DNA of 64,000 nt from Candidatus Freyarchaeota archaeon (GCA_030587365.1 JAUQZE010000047.1:1-64000), one strand, 5' to 3'. Positions 1-9,032 are shown, counted from the first letter of the stretch. The notes: generated by a model from the sequence alone, not told the origin. Numbers and translations: made by a program.

Positions 1-158
1 TATTTCCTGCCGCACAGCTCATCGATTAGCTGGTCTTGTGCCTTCTCCAGTACTGCTCTGAGGACTTCTTTGTTCAGGTTGGCTTCGTCTAGGCTTCTGG
101 ATAGGGGGATAAGACTTAAATCGCCGGTAACCTGTATCTGGTTATTTAGGGATATTAT
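1..158 (-). CDS. Partial unknown protein, possibly transposase N-terminus
   Basis: An open frame runs off the left edge on the minus strand and encodes about 52 residues (starting ISLNNQIQVTG, ending DELCGRKY at the edge). No ATG, GTG or TTG lies between the upstream in-frame stop and the conserved-looking start. A strong Shine-Dalgarno (AGGAGGTG) stands about 7 bases before two consecutive ATA codons (153-158), which are the best start candidates. The phrase ELCGRKY resembles early segments of some transposases, but too little is visible to name a family. An inverted repeat overlaps the start region, as is seen in some insertion sequences. Confidence 0.4.
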   Translation of the reverse strand, partial: MISLNNQIQVTGDLSLIPLSRSLDEANLNKEVLRAVLEKAQDQLIDELCGRK

Positions 159-223
159 TGGGCTCCACCTCCTTGTTTGTTTTCTGATAACCTATAACAT
201 AGGAGGGACCCAATTAATCCCTA
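147..223. repeat. Imperfect inverted repeat over the start of the edge gene
   Basis: Arm 147-173 (TAGGGATATTATTGGGCTCC...) is complementary, with small gaps, to arm 201-223, leaving a loop of about 27 bases. The left arm covers the proposed Shine-Dalgarno and start codons of the minus-strand edge gene, so the transcript could fold and hide its ribosome site. It could equally be an end structure of a mobile element. The rest of 224-487 is AT-rich and I see no gene in it. Confidence 0.5.
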
Positions 224-487
224 AAAGTTAACCGATTAGCAGACACAACCAAAAAATTAGGAAAATAAATAAACCCTCCTTTTTGCACCCTTTACGATTA
301 TTTTGGTATTTTTTTCGTTTTCTCCAATTACTGCTTGTTTCTCCTTCACGGATTCGGAGCTTCCCTAAAATTTATGCGGAAAAAGGCTCCGACTTCCTTC
401 ACAGAATTGCGAATTGCGCAAAAATAGAAAAAAATAAACCAAAGATGCGGAATGTAGGATAACCGAATAAAAAATATTTTTTCATTT

Positions 488-682
488 CTATTTCATTGCC
501 AATAAAGTTAAACCGAGTTCTTTCTCGAGTTTTTGAATCTTTTTCAATTCTTCGGGTGATAAATCCGCGAAAGTGGTTGGCTTTTTGAAGGCAACCAGCA
601 CTGCATCGAGTTGCTTTTCCAGTTCTACAATTTTTTTGATCTGGTCCTTATCCAGCTCAGCTACATCCGGCCAAACTTTCAT
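488..682 (-). CDS. Small acidic/lysine-rich protein, unknown
   Basis: A 64-residue protein beginning MKVWPDVAELDKDQ, with an AGGG-type ribosome site in the AGGGAGGGTTTTAA leader upstream. It holds two similar helical stretches of the type L-x-x-E-x-x-K-K-I-x-x-L-E-K, suggesting a small helical hairpin or coiled coil. It has no cysteines or membrane segment. I do not recognise a family. It stands alone between the edge gene and the V4R-like cluster. Amino-acid composition and a good start context favour a real gene. Confidence 0.5.
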   Translation of the reverse strand: MKVWPDVAELDKDQIKKIVELEKQLDAVLVAFKKPTTFADLSPEELKKIQKLEKELGLTLLAMK

Positions 683-950
683 TTAAAACCCTCCCTGTAT
701 TATATACATTAACTGTCAAAAAGTAAAATTCAATCCTAACTTATATTGGCTTCCAAGGACAACTTATCTTACACCCCTTCAACTTAAGTAAAGATGTCTT
801 GTACAGTTGAATGGAGGCAATTTAAAAATTGTATGATTTATGCTATATTTTCTTTGATATGATTTTAAAACGAATTTTCATTTCATAGTGTTATCGTTTC
901 AATTGAAAATTACAAAACTGTGCTCTACTTTTTATCACCCGAATGAATGA

Positions 951-1652
951 TTAGAACTTGTAACAACGCGCTATGCAACGTGGTTTATCGAATTCTAAGC
1001 AGTCATAATCCCATTCATAACCAGTAACCAATTTAAGAAACTGACACAAAGTTGAACCGACAGCACATTGCATTCTGCCGTCTGGCCTATTTAATAGGTT
1101 ATCATCAAGAGCTTGTCGGCATCCGTCCTTATAGTAACAAGTTGGGAAGAGTAAGTCTAAACTTCCATCTTCATTCTTCTTATATCCGAATTCTTTGGGA
1201 CCGAGTTTCAACGTAAATGCGGTCTGGACAAGATTTGATATAACATCGTCCAAATCAACATTTCTCTCTTCACCGCTTTGACTTTTCACAAATGTTCTAT
1301 GAAAACCCATCTCCCCAACTCGAGTTGCGGCTCCAGTTCGGCCCTGGAGTTCGTTTTCAACCTTGAGCTGGGCACACATAAGTACGCAGTTGGGAGTGGG
1401 GTATTTATCGGATTTTGAGACGAGATACTCTGCCAACTGGTCCAGGGTTTTAATATCTTCGGTTGGTTCTTCTCCGATTTTTCGTGCTTCAAACTGTAAG
1501 GCGTACTTTATCAATCGGAAGGAGTATACGGTGCCAAATAATTTTTCTTGTTCTCTTATTCCAACTATCTGTGCGCCAATAACAGCCCGGGAATCGGGTA
1601 GTTCATACGGAGCCTTAAACATTTTAAAATCAGAAAGTTTTAATTCTGACAC
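951..1652 (-). CDS. V4R-like cysteine-rich sensor protein, tandem copy 1
   Basis: A 233-residue protein, first of three adjacent paralogues that are mostly identical by eye. It starts at a GTG about 9 bases after GGAGG. The N-terminal two thirds are soluble and helical with conserved stretches such as EMGFHR and DQLAEYL. The last 70 residues hold paired cysteines (CYYKDGC, MQC..STLC, and a final C-x7-C) with the layout of V4R (4-vinyl reductase) ligand-binding domains, where such cysteines bind a metal or small hydrophobic ligand. L-2-amino-thiazoline-4-carboxylate hydrolase-like proteins are an alternative. No catalytic assignment is possible. It points away from iorA. Confidence 0.5.
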   Translation of the reverse strand: MSELKLSDFKMFKAPYELPDSRAVIGAQIVGIREQEKLFGTVYSFRLIKYALQFEARKIGEEPTEDIKTLDQLAEYLVSKSDKYPTPNCVLMCAQLKVENELQGRTGAATRVGEMGFHRTFVKSQSGEERNVDLDDVISNLVQTAFTLKLGPKEFGYKKNEDGSLDLLFPTCYYKDGCRQALDDNLLNRPDGRMQCAVGSTLCQFLKLVTGYEWDYDCLEFDKPRCIARCYKF

Positions 1653-2393
1653 TTTCCCAAGCCTCCAAGTTATATTACGTTTGTTACCATTGAGGTACTT
1701 ACTTCATCCTTTTTTGTAGTAATATAACATAATTAAAAATTATAAATTTTTTATAAGTTATTTTAGTATATTATGAATTATTATATTTAATTTAATAGGT
1801 ATTAACATATTATTTCTTTTCACCACAAAATATTTCCATTTTGATTTTTCACTATGAAATGAATAATTCTCAAAAAAATCGTTAAATCTTTACGTCTTAT
1901 CTAAAATGAAGATTCAGTGGTATTATTTTCACATTATAATCTTTCGAGAAGACTACCATCCCTATAACGGTGAACCGCCCACATGTGATTTAAATTACAT
2001 ACTGAAAACTATTGAGTTTAACGCTCCGAACAGAGAAGCAAAATGAAAAACTGTATTGTTGAGGTTGTGTGCGCCAACTTTTGAGAGGCGGAGAGGCGGA
2101 TTAAGAGGTTCGTTTCTCCCAACTCAATATTCGAAAATTTGTCTAACAATAGCCTAGCCATCCTTGCAAGTATCTTCTTCACTCCAATTGTTCTTATCAA
2201 CAATATTTTAACGGTTCTGGATGTTTTAACCAGTTTTAACTTTCTAAAACGAGTAGAGAGAACCCGAGGCGGGGCAAAGGCGAAATCCACACAAAAGAAA
2301 AAAGAAACAATTATTTAACAAAGAACTCAATGAGCATCTGACAATTCAATACGAATATTTATTTTTTGTTTTCTTGATCTAAAAGTGATACGT
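1653..2393. other. AT-rich spacer of duplication unit 1
   Basis: No convincing gene. The segment near 1975-2065 recurs, diverged, at 3455-3545 upstream of the second paralogue (shared pieces include AAGCAAAATGAAAAA-like and GTTGAG). The segment from about 2256 matches the region upstream of intact iorA from about 5365 (ACCCGAxGCGGGGCAAAG). The spacer therefore belongs to the repeated unit rather than holding its own gene. A 90-codon open frame at 2018-2290 has no family features and overlaps these repeats. Confidence 0.6.
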
Positions 2394-2464
2394 TTTATAA
2401 CATGTAGGCTTATGAATTTTCTTGAAGAATGTTTTAAAAAGTCAGCTATTAGAGAGGAGTTGGA

Positions 2465-2578
2465 ACGGGTAAAGAAACGTATGCCCCTCCTACTTTTTTG
2501 AAGCGGGCGAGTTGTGATGTTGCGAAAGACTTTCTAGGGAAATTTCTCGGACAGCCTCTCTCCCGAATTAATAATTAG
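2465..2578 (+). pseudogene. Truncated iorA 5' end, copy 1
   Basis: Reads [ACG]GKETYAPPTFLK and stays in frame for about 30 codons with iorA, then leaves it at the GGGAAA junction and stops at TAG inside the next paralogue's 3' end. The initiating ATG of iorA is ACG here. The promoter is preserved (TTTATAA at 2394-2400, matching 5500-5507 before iorA). It is a duplication scar rather than a functional enzyme, although a 37-residue peptide could still be transcribed. Confidence 0.85.
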
Positions 2579-3279
2579 ACTATGTAATACCTAATTATAC
2601 ATTGTGGTTTATCGAATTCTAAGCAGTCATAATCCCATTCGTAACCAGTAACAACTTTAAAATACTGGCACAAAGATGAACCGAGATTACAATGCAGCCT
2701 GCCATCTGGCCGCTTTAGCAAACCGTCATCGAAAGCTTGTTGGCATCCGTCTCTATAGTAACAGTTTGGGAGGATCCAGTCTACACTTTCATCTTCATTC
2801 GTCTTATATCCGAATTCTTTGGGGCTAAGTTTCAGCGCAATTGAGGTTTGGCGAAGCTTTGACATAATATCGTCTAAATCAACGTTTCGCTCTTCACCGA
2901 TTTGACTTTTCCCAAATTTTCTATGAAAACCCATCTCCGCAACCCGAATTGCGGCTCCAGTTTGGCCCTGGAAGAAGTTTTCAGTCTTGTACTGGGCATA
3001 CATAATTGCGCAATAAGGTGTGGGGTATTTGTCGATTTTTGAGATTAGGTACTCTGCCAACTGGTCCAGGGTTTTAATATTTTGTGGTGGTTCTTCTCCG
3101 ATTTTTTGAGCTACAAACTTTAAGGCGTGCTTTATCAGTCGTGTGGAGAATACGGGGCCGAATATCTTTTCTTGTTCTCTTATCCCAACTATATGTGCTC
3201 CTATGATAGCCTTGGGATCGGGTAGTTCATACGGAGCATTCTCCAACATTTTAAAACCAGTGATTTCAGGCTCTGCCAT
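2575..3279 (-). CDS. V4R-like cysteine-rich sensor protein, tandem copy 2
   Basis: Paralogue of the proteins at 951-1652 and 4543-5247, about 234 residues from the ATG at 3279, which follows GAGGTG with good spacing (longer frames upstream are unlikely). The C-terminal cysteine layout is kept (CYYRDGC, LHC..SSLC, YDC-x7-C), but the last cysteine of copies 1 and 3 (near CYKF / CFMF) is replaced by tyrosine. The stop codon overlaps the truncated iorA fragment on the other strand, which marks the duplication junction. Ligand and partner are unknown. Confidence 0.5.
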   Translation of the reverse strand: MAEPEITGFKMLENAPYELPDPKAIIGAHIVGIREQEKIFGPVFSTRLIKHALKFVAQKIGEEPPQNIKTLDQLAEYLISKIDKYPTPYCAIMYAQYKTENFFQGQTGAAIRVAEMGFHRKFGKSQIGEERNVDLDDIMSKLRQTSIALKLSPKEFGYKTNEDESVDWILPNCYYRDGCQQAFDDGLLKRPDGRLHCNLGSSLCQYFKVVTGYEWDYDCLEFDKPQCIIRYYIV

Positions 3280-3694
3280 TTTCCAACACCTCACTTGATA
3301 TATTTTTACTATAACAATTTATAACTATGAAAATATTATATAGCTTATAGTATTAAATGTTTTCATTATGCTCTTTTATTATAAATTAAATATTCCTTTA
3401 AAATAATTTAATTTTTTACAAAAAATCAACAGAAAGACCAAAATTTCTAGAACGGCGGATAAACAGCATGTGGTTTAGATTACATCTTAAAAAAAATCAT
3501 TAATGTTTAACGCCTCAAGCAGAGAACCAAATGAAAAATTATAATGTTGAGAATGCTTTCTTTGACAACCGAAGGGTGAAACACAATAGATATCAACATT
3601 TTGCTTGGTTATGGTCTCGGAAAAATCTTTAATCTCTAATTAGACAATGGCAACCAAAGTCCGTTTTTATATTTATAGCGTCTTTCTTTAAATA
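3280..3694. other. AT-rich spacer of duplication unit 2
   Basis: No gene seen. 3455-3545 is a diverged copy of 1975-2065, part of the tandem unit. The stretch just before the V4R-like gene is extremely AT-rich and probably holds its promoter. Confidence 0.5.
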
Positions 3695-4372
3695 TCCCTA
3701 TCCTCCACCATAATTTACATCTATATCTGCTGGGGGAACCGTCCATACATATATATCTGCTATTATCATCATCTCTCCCTCTAACCGACAGAGCATATAT
3801 TTTATACTTTTTCGTGGCTTACGCCCCTCAGTTATTAATCTTGCGAGAATAATATTATGCTCACTGCCAATAATACATGATTTACCGAATTTTTCGCCTC
3901 CGTCATCCGGTGCTTTATTCACTTGTATTATGTCTATGCCATAATCTATGCAATCTAAATTACAGCGTTTTTGAGATCTTGAGATACTATGATCGTAACA
4001 TGGTTGATGATAAAATCAACATTTTCATCTTCATCAAGGATACGATAGATTAGCCTTGTATAGTCAATACAAGTTAAAACTGAAAATTTTCCACATTTTG
4101 TTTGAAAAATATACAAAATATTCCCAGATTTCATTCCCCGTTCTAACTTCTCAGGGTCTTCAAAAGGTGAAGGGAAAACTTTCCTGTATGGGGGGATCGA
4201 TGTATGTCCCATCTGTAATATTGGGCAGACGTTATAGTCTTCATCATAATAACTTCCTCCAATTATTATCATATCCTTATATTGATTCTTTATTTCCTCC
4301 ACCCATTCTTTGACAAAACTTAACTCAGGAAAACAGATCACATCTACTTTGTTTTCACTAACCTTATCGAGG
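3695..4372 (-). pseudogene. Broken carbon-nitrogen hydrolase (nitrilase superfamily)
   Basis: Reading the minus strand from 4372 gives a nitrilase-like region (ICFPELSF with the catalytic-Glu-type PEL, IIGGSYYD, YRKVFPSP, then CGKFSVLTCIDY around the catalytic cysteine). It ends at 3955 (NAVI stop). The match continues in another frame (DIIQVNKAPDD, SCIIGSEHNIILARL) down to about 3700, so a frameshift splits it. The N-terminus is missing: a stop precedes the first matching residues, exactly where the copied iorA leader begins (about 4370). The gene was cut by the duplication junction and then decayed. Confidence 0.7.
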
Positions 4373-4433
4373 GCTTATGAATTGTCGTGAAGAATAATTT
4401 AAAAAAAATAATATATCAGAGAGGAGTTAAAAG

Positions 4434-4493
4434 ATGGGTAAAGGGACTTACGCTCCTCCTACTTTTTTAAAGTGGGCAAGTGGTGAGTTTTGA
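4434..4493 (+). pseudogene. Truncated iorA 5' end, copy 2
   Basis: Reads MGKGTYAPPTFLKWASG, nearly identical to the iorA N-terminus, then an indel brings a stop. It keeps the ATG and the GAGAGGAG ribosome site. The duplicated leader begins only at about 4370, so the TATA box found before copy 1 and before real iorA is missing. Downstream sequence after GGGAAATTTCTC matches the end of copy 1, so both copies share one recombination junction. Confidence 0.85.
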
Positions 4494-4542
4494 AAGATTT
4501 TCCAGGGAAATTTCTCTGAAAGCCTCTCTCCGGAATGAATTG

Positions 4543-5247
4543 TTAGAACATAAAACATCTGGTTATACAATGGGGTTTATCGAATTCTAAGCAGTCATAA
4601 TCCCATTCATAACCCGTAACAAGTTTAAAATACTGGCACAAAGTTGAACCCATAGCGCATTGCATTCTTCCGTCTAGCCGTTTTAACAAGTTCTCATCGA
4701 AAGCTTGTCGGCATACTTCCTTATAGAAACAGTTTGGGAGTATAAGATCTAGACTCCCGTCTTCATTCGTCTTATATCCTAATTCTTTAGGACGGAGCTT
4801 CATCCCAATTGCGAACTGGCAAAGCTTTGACATAATGTCGTCTAAATCAACAGTTCTCTCTTCACCGTTCGGGCTTTTCACATATCTTCTATGAAAACCC
4901 ATCTCCCCAACGCGATAGGCGGCCCCAGTTCGGCCTTGTAACTCGTTTTCAGTCTTAATTTGGGCGTAATAAAATGCGCAGTTTGGAAGGGGGTATTTAT
5001 TGGTTTTTGACAAGAGATACTCTGCCAACTGGTCCAGGGTTTTTATGTCTTCGGGTGGGGTTTCTCCTATTTTTTGGGCTATAAACTGCAGGGCATGCTT
5101 TATGAATCGGGTGAGGAATACAGGGCCAAATAGTTTTTCTAGTTCTCTAAACCCAAGCATTTGTGCTTCCATGAGAGCCTTGGGATCGGGTAGTTCATAG
5201 GGAGCCTTCTCAAACATTTTAAAACTAGAGATTTTAAGTTTATTCAT
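4543..5247 (-). CDS. V4R-like cysteine-rich sensor protein, tandem copy 3
   Basis: A 234-residue paralogue of 951-1652 and 2575-3279, with the same C-terminal cysteine pattern (a cysteine pair NCFYKEVC, MQC..STLC, YDC-x7-C). It starts at ATG after a GGTGA ribosome site and is divergent from intact iorA, which starts 324 bases away. Because this copy sits next to the functional iorA, it is the best candidate for the ancestral arrangement. A V4R-type ligand sensor beside an aryl-pyruvate oxidoreductase could regulate it, but nothing in the protein looks like a DNA-binding domain. Confidence 0.5.
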   Translation of the reverse strand: MNKLKISSFKMFEKAPYELPDPKALMEAQMLGFRELEKLFGPVFLTRFIKHALQFIAQKIGETPPEDIKTLDQLAEYLLSKTNKYPLPNCAFYYAQIKTENELQGRTGAAYRVGEMGFHRRYVKSPNGEERTVDLDDIMSKLCQFAIGMKLRPKELGYKTNEDGSLDLILPNCFYKEVCRQAFDENLLKRLDGRMQCAMGSTLCQYFKLVTGYEWDYDCLEFDKPHCITRCFMF

Positions 5248-5499
5248 CTAGTATTTCACCCGATTATATATTATTTGATTGCCGTTGTGGATTTATTTAA
5301 TATCATTGTGTTATAATACTACATAATTTAATATAAATTTTTTGTTCGAGTTTTCTGGTTTTCGGAGAACCCGAAGCGGGGCAAAGATTAAATACGCATA
5401 AAAGAAAAAGGAAAGAATTTTAAAATATAGAACTCACCGAACGTCTGACTCTGTAATATGAATATTTTTTTATTTGCTTGTTCTAAAAATGATACCCGA

Positions 5500-5507
5500 T
5501 TTATAAT
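5500..5507 (+). promoter_or_regulatory. iorA operon TATA box
   Basis: TTTATAAT lies about 65 bases before the iorA ATG. The same box with similar flanks (TGATACxxxTTTATAA) is kept in duplication copy 1 at 2394-2400 although that copy encodes nothing, which makes the promoter visible by comparison. Confidence 0.5.
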
Positions 5508-5570
5508 AGATAGCCTTATGAATTGTGTGAAGAATGTTTTCAAAGTCATCTATCAGAGAGGCGTTTAAAA

Positions 5571-7400
5571 ATGGGTAAAGAGACTTATGCTCCACCTACT
5601 TTTTTGAAGTGGGCGAGTGGTGATGTTGCCAAGGACTTTCCGGGGAAAACATTCATGATTAGCTGTAATGAAGCAATCGCGAGAGGAGCCATTGAAGCAG
5701 GAGTTAAGGTAGTGGCTGCGTATCCCGGTTCCCCTCTGCAGTACACTATAGAGAGCTTGGCTATGGCTGCAAAAATATATCCCTCTATGCATGTAGAATG
5801 GTCGTCCAATGAAAAAGTCGCGTACGATGTGACTCTGGGAGCGGCTATGGCTGGTGTACGCTCCCTTTCTCCCATGAAGCAGTTGGGCATGAACGTGGTT
5901 TTGGATTCCCTGGTTCAGGGGGCTAATCTCGGTCCCGCCGGATTCGTGTTGGCTGTCGGCGACGATCCCGGTGCTCTGGAGACCGAGAATGAAATGGATA
6001 CCCGGTATCTGGCGCGGTACGCTGAGGTTCCCGTACTTGAACCCACCTCGGTCCAGGAAGTGAAGGATTATACGCTAAAGGCCTTTGAGCTTTCTGAGAA
6101 GGTTAAACTTCCAGTAGTGGTGAGGATTACCACCGGGCTTGCTTACCAGAGGGCACCAGTCGTTTTTGGGGAGATTCATCACGATATTCGGGAGAGGGAA
6201 ACCAGTTTTGAGAAGAATCGTCGCTGGATTCTGGGCGACGGCTTTCCTTGGCCTATGAAGCCTTTCGGTGCCAAGCACATGAGGTTTCACGACGAGTTAC
6301 CAGTGAAAGAATGGGAGAGGACTGTGGGTTCTTTGCCTAAGGCGAAGTTCACCGAACAAGTTATAGAAGGGCTTCCCTGGAACACGCTCACCTTTGGTAA
6401 GGACTCAAAGGTTGGGGTTATTGCGGTGGGTGAGTGTTATCAGGACACTATGGAGGCCATAAAGTTTCTCGGTATGGAGGATGAGGTTGCGGTTCTTAAA
6501 CTGATTACCTCGTATCCTCTGCCCAAAACTAAGGTTGCTGAAATATTGGAACGGACAGAGAAGGTGCTGGTGGTGGAGCAAATTGAACCCTTTGTAGAAA
6601 CTCAGGTGTGTGCGATAGCAGCAAACATGGGCAAGCATGCTAAGATTTTGGGTAAACTCAGCGAAGACATACCAATATGCAACGAGATAACCCGAAACAT
6701 GATCGGAAAAGCCTTGGGCAAAATGCTTGGAATAGCTTTCCTCCCAGAGGAAGAGGAGAAGAGGATTGAGAGAGGCAGGGATCTACTCTACAGGCAACTG
6801 TACTTTATTTCTCCTCCCAGGTTTTGTCCGGGTTGCCCAGAACTCGCGGCGGGTTTCGCTCTTAAAACCGTTTGTAACGAGCTTTACGGAGAGGATGTTA
6901 CCTATATTGGGGATGTGGGTTGCTACGGGATGTTGGCTGTCCCACCCTTGAGCGCTTCACAGGCAAACCTTAGTATGGGGTCGGGAATCAGTATTGCGAG
7001 CGGAATCTACCATGCGGGGTCGAAGGATAAGATTATTGCGTATATTGGTGATAGTACCTTTTTCCACTCTGGATTGTCCGCTCTGGTGAACGCGGTTTAC
7101 AACAAAGCAAATTTACTGCTCTACGTTCTTGATAACAGGACCACGGGTAACACTGGACATCAGCCGCATCCGGGTGCCTTCGGTATCACGGCTACCCGGG
7201 AACCAACCAAGATACTGGACATCGAGGAGATAGTGAAAGCCTTCCAGGTAGATTATGTTAGGGTTGTGGATCCGTACGATTTCGAGGGAACCACCAAAAC
7301 GCTTAGAGAAGCATTACAAGTGAAAGGCGTTGCGGTGGTCATAGCTAGACGCACGTGCGCCCTCCTCGCACAGAGAATAATGGGGTTGATGGCAAAATGA
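5571..7400 (+). CDS. iorA: Indolepyruvate ferredoxin oxidoreductase, alpha subunit, without ferredoxin domain
   Basis: About 609 residues. It oxidatively decarboxylates aryl pyruvates to aryl-acetyl-CoA together with IorB, using thiamine pyrophosphate. The N-terminal pyrimidine-binding domain (AAYPGSPLQYTIE, then a transketolase-C-like middle) is followed by CPGCPE and the thiamine-binding domain (GDVGCYG, IGDSTFFHSG, DNRTTGNTGHQPHP). The family normally ends with a two-cluster ferredoxin domain of about 60 residues; here the protein stops right after the thiamine domain, and an equivalent domain is at the end of the next gene. I chose the ATG at 5571 (MGKETYAPP) because it has the ribosome site AGAGAGG and is the start kept in duplication copy 2. 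It overlaps the next gene by ATGA. Confidence 0.9.
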   Translation: MGKETYAPPTFLKWASGDVAKDFPGKTFMISCNEAIARGAIEAGVKVVAAYPGSPLQYTIESLAMAAKIYPSMHVEWSSNEKVAYDVTLGAAMAGVRSLSPMKQLGMNVVLDSLVQGANLGPAGFVLAVGDDPGALETENEMDTRYLARYAEVPVLEPTSVQEVKDYTLKAFELSEKVKLPVVVRITTGLAYQRAPVVFGEIHHDIRERETSFEKNRRWILGDGFPWPMKPFGAKHMRFHDELPVKEWERTVGSLPKAKFTEQVIEGLPWNTLTFGKDSKVGVIAVGECYQDTMEAIKFLGMEDEVAVLKLITSYPLPKTKVAEILERTEKVLVVEQIEPFVETQVCAIAANMGKHAKILGKLSEDIPICNEITRNMIGKALGKMLGIAFLPEEEEKRIERGRDLLYRQLYFISPPRFCPGCPELAAGFALKTVCNELYGEDVTYIGDVGCYGMLAVPPLSASQANLSMGSGISIASGIYHAGSKDKIIAYIGDSTFFHSGLSALVNAVYNKANLLLYVLDNRTTGNTGHQPHPGAFGITATREPTKILDIEEIVKAFQVDYVRVVDPYDFEGTTKTLREALQVKGVAVVIARRTCALLAQRIMGLMAK

Positions 7401-9016
7401 GTCTGCAACTAATTGGAAATCAATGGAAAATAAACAGGGAGAAGTGTCAGGCCTGGACCGGGAGCAAGCCTCCCTGCCGTGCAGCCTGTCCCGCAGATCT
7501 AGATGTTTCAAGATATGTAAACCTCATCGCTGAAGGGAAATTCAGAGAAGCTCTGGGGGTGATTATGGAGAGGATGCCTTTCCCGGCTATCTGTGGGCGT
7601 ATCTGCCATCACCCGTGCGAGACCGACTGCACTAGGAGTGATATAGAGCAATCGATAGCCGTAAGGGATCTGAAACGCTTCGCAGCCGACCTCTACAGAG
7701 ACGAGGTTCTACTGGAGAAAATTGAGCCGAAAAGAGAGGAAAGGGTTGCCGTTGTGGGTGCGGGTCCAGCGGGGTTAACCGCGGCCTATGACCTGTTGAA
7801 GAGGGGTTACCGGGTAACAGTTTTTGAGGCTTCGGAGCAACCTGGAGGCATGATAACCAGCCACCTTCCAGATTACCGGATTCCCAGAGAAGTCGCCTCT
7901 AAAGAAATCGGTCAGGTTTTAAACAGGGGAATAGAGTTGAAAACAAGCACTCTCATCTCCGACATAGATAAACTCCGGGATGAGGGATTCCGAGCGGTAC
8001 TCGTAGCTATAGGGGCGCAGAAATCTCGAAAGATTAATCTGGAGGGAATTGAGGCTAAGGGGGTCCTCTACGGTTTGCCATTCCTCAGAGAAGTGAAGAG
8101 TGGAAAAAGTGTGGAATTGGGTGATAGGGTAGTAGTCATTGGTGGAGGAAATGTTGCGGTGGACTGTGCTCAGAGCGCAGTTAGACTGGGTGCAAGGGAG
8201 GTTTACATGGTCTGTTTAGAATCGCGGGACGAGATGCCCGCCCACGAGTGGCAGTTGGAAGAAGCGGTGCAGGAGGGTGTGAAGCTCTATCCCTCACTAG
8301 GGCCTAAAAGAATAATAGTAAAGAAGGGTAAGGTTGCGGGTTTGGAAACAATTGTGTGCAGCTGCGTTTTTGATTCGGAGGGCAAATTCTGCCCACAATT
8401 CGCGGAAGGCATGGAATCAACAATGGAAGCGGACACCATAATCATAGCCATAGGTCAGGAAACAGACTTCAAGGGATTCGAAAATATGGAAAAGACCCCC
8501 TTCAAAACCTTCAAGGTAAACCAAGAAACGCTGGAAACCAGTATTCCGGGAGTCTTCGCAGCCGGCGACTGCGTCAACGGGCCCGCAAATTTTGTGGAGG
8601 CGGTGCAAACCGGACACATGGCGGCAGAGTCCATAGACCGATACCTAAGAGGCGAGGACCTAATCCAAGGAAGAAGAGAGGTTAGGAACCAGCCTCTCGC
8701 AGTCAGACCGGTTCCTCGTGGGATAATCCGGAAGAGCCGTCAACCTATGCTGGTTTTGAAACCCGAGGAGAGGAAGAAGAGTTTTGACGAGATACTCTTG
8801 GGATACTCTGAGGAATTGGCGGTTGAGGAGGCTAAACGCTGTTTGAACTGTACGCTCTGCGGATACTGTATAGAAAACTTTGGATGCATAGCTCTAATCT
8901 GGATCGATAATGCAGTTCTTCCAGACAGGTCTCCCGAGATAGACCTGGCGCTATGTGTGGGTTGTGGCGTGTGCAGCCAGATATGCCCCCACAGGGCTAT
9001 AGAGGAAGTAAAGTGA
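7397..9016 (+). CDS. GltD-like FAD/NAD(P)H oxidoreductase fused to IorA-type ferredoxin domain
   Basis: About 539 residues from the ATG that overlaps the iorA stop. Domains: an N-terminal Fe-S domain of GltD/NfnB type (PCRAACPADLDVSRY, CGRICHHPCETDC, residues ~25-80), FAD-binding GAGPAGL (~120), a NAD(P)-binding GGGNVAVD (~248), the GDCVNGP FAD motif, and then a C-terminal ferredoxin (~480-535) with CLNCTLCGYC and CVGCGVCSQICP. That last domain is what IorA usually carries. The inferred role is to pass electrons between the aryl-pyruvate enzyme and a pyridine nucleotide, replacing or adding to free ferredoxin. It sits between iorA and iorB in one operon. Confidence 0.85.
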   Translation: MSLQLIGNQWKINREKCQAWTGSKPPCRAACPADLDVSRYVNLIAEGKFREALGVIMERMPFPAICGRICHHPCETDCTRSDIEQSIAVRDLKRFAADLYRDEVLLEKIEPKREERVAVVGAGPAGLTAAYDLLKRGYRVTVFEASEQPGGMITSHLPDYRIPREVASKEIGQVLNRGIELKTSTLISDIDKLRDEGFRAVLVAIGAQKSRKINLEGIEAKGVLYGLPFLREVKSGKSVELGDRVVVIGGGNVAVDCAQSAVRLGAREVYMVCLESRDEMPAHEWQLEEAVQEGVKLYPSLGPKRIIVKKGKVAGLETIVCSCVFDSEGKFCPQFAEGMESTMEADTIIIAIGQETDFKGFENMEKTPFKTFKVNQETLETSIPGVFAAGDCVNGPANFVEAVQTGHMAAESIDRYLRGEDLIQGRREVRNQPLAVRPVPRGIIRKSRQPMLVLKPEERKKSFDEILLGYSEELAVEEAKRCLNCTLCGYCIENFGCIALIWIDNAVLPDRSPEIDLALCVGCGVCSQICPHRAIEEVK

Positions 9017-9032
9017 AGGAGGATGCAGGATA

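Noticed and set aside
2018..2290. 90-codon frame in the spacer of duplication unit 1
   Set aside because: Lies in sequence that is a diverged repeat of non-coding regions at 3455-3545 and 5365 onwards; the frame is not conserved there.
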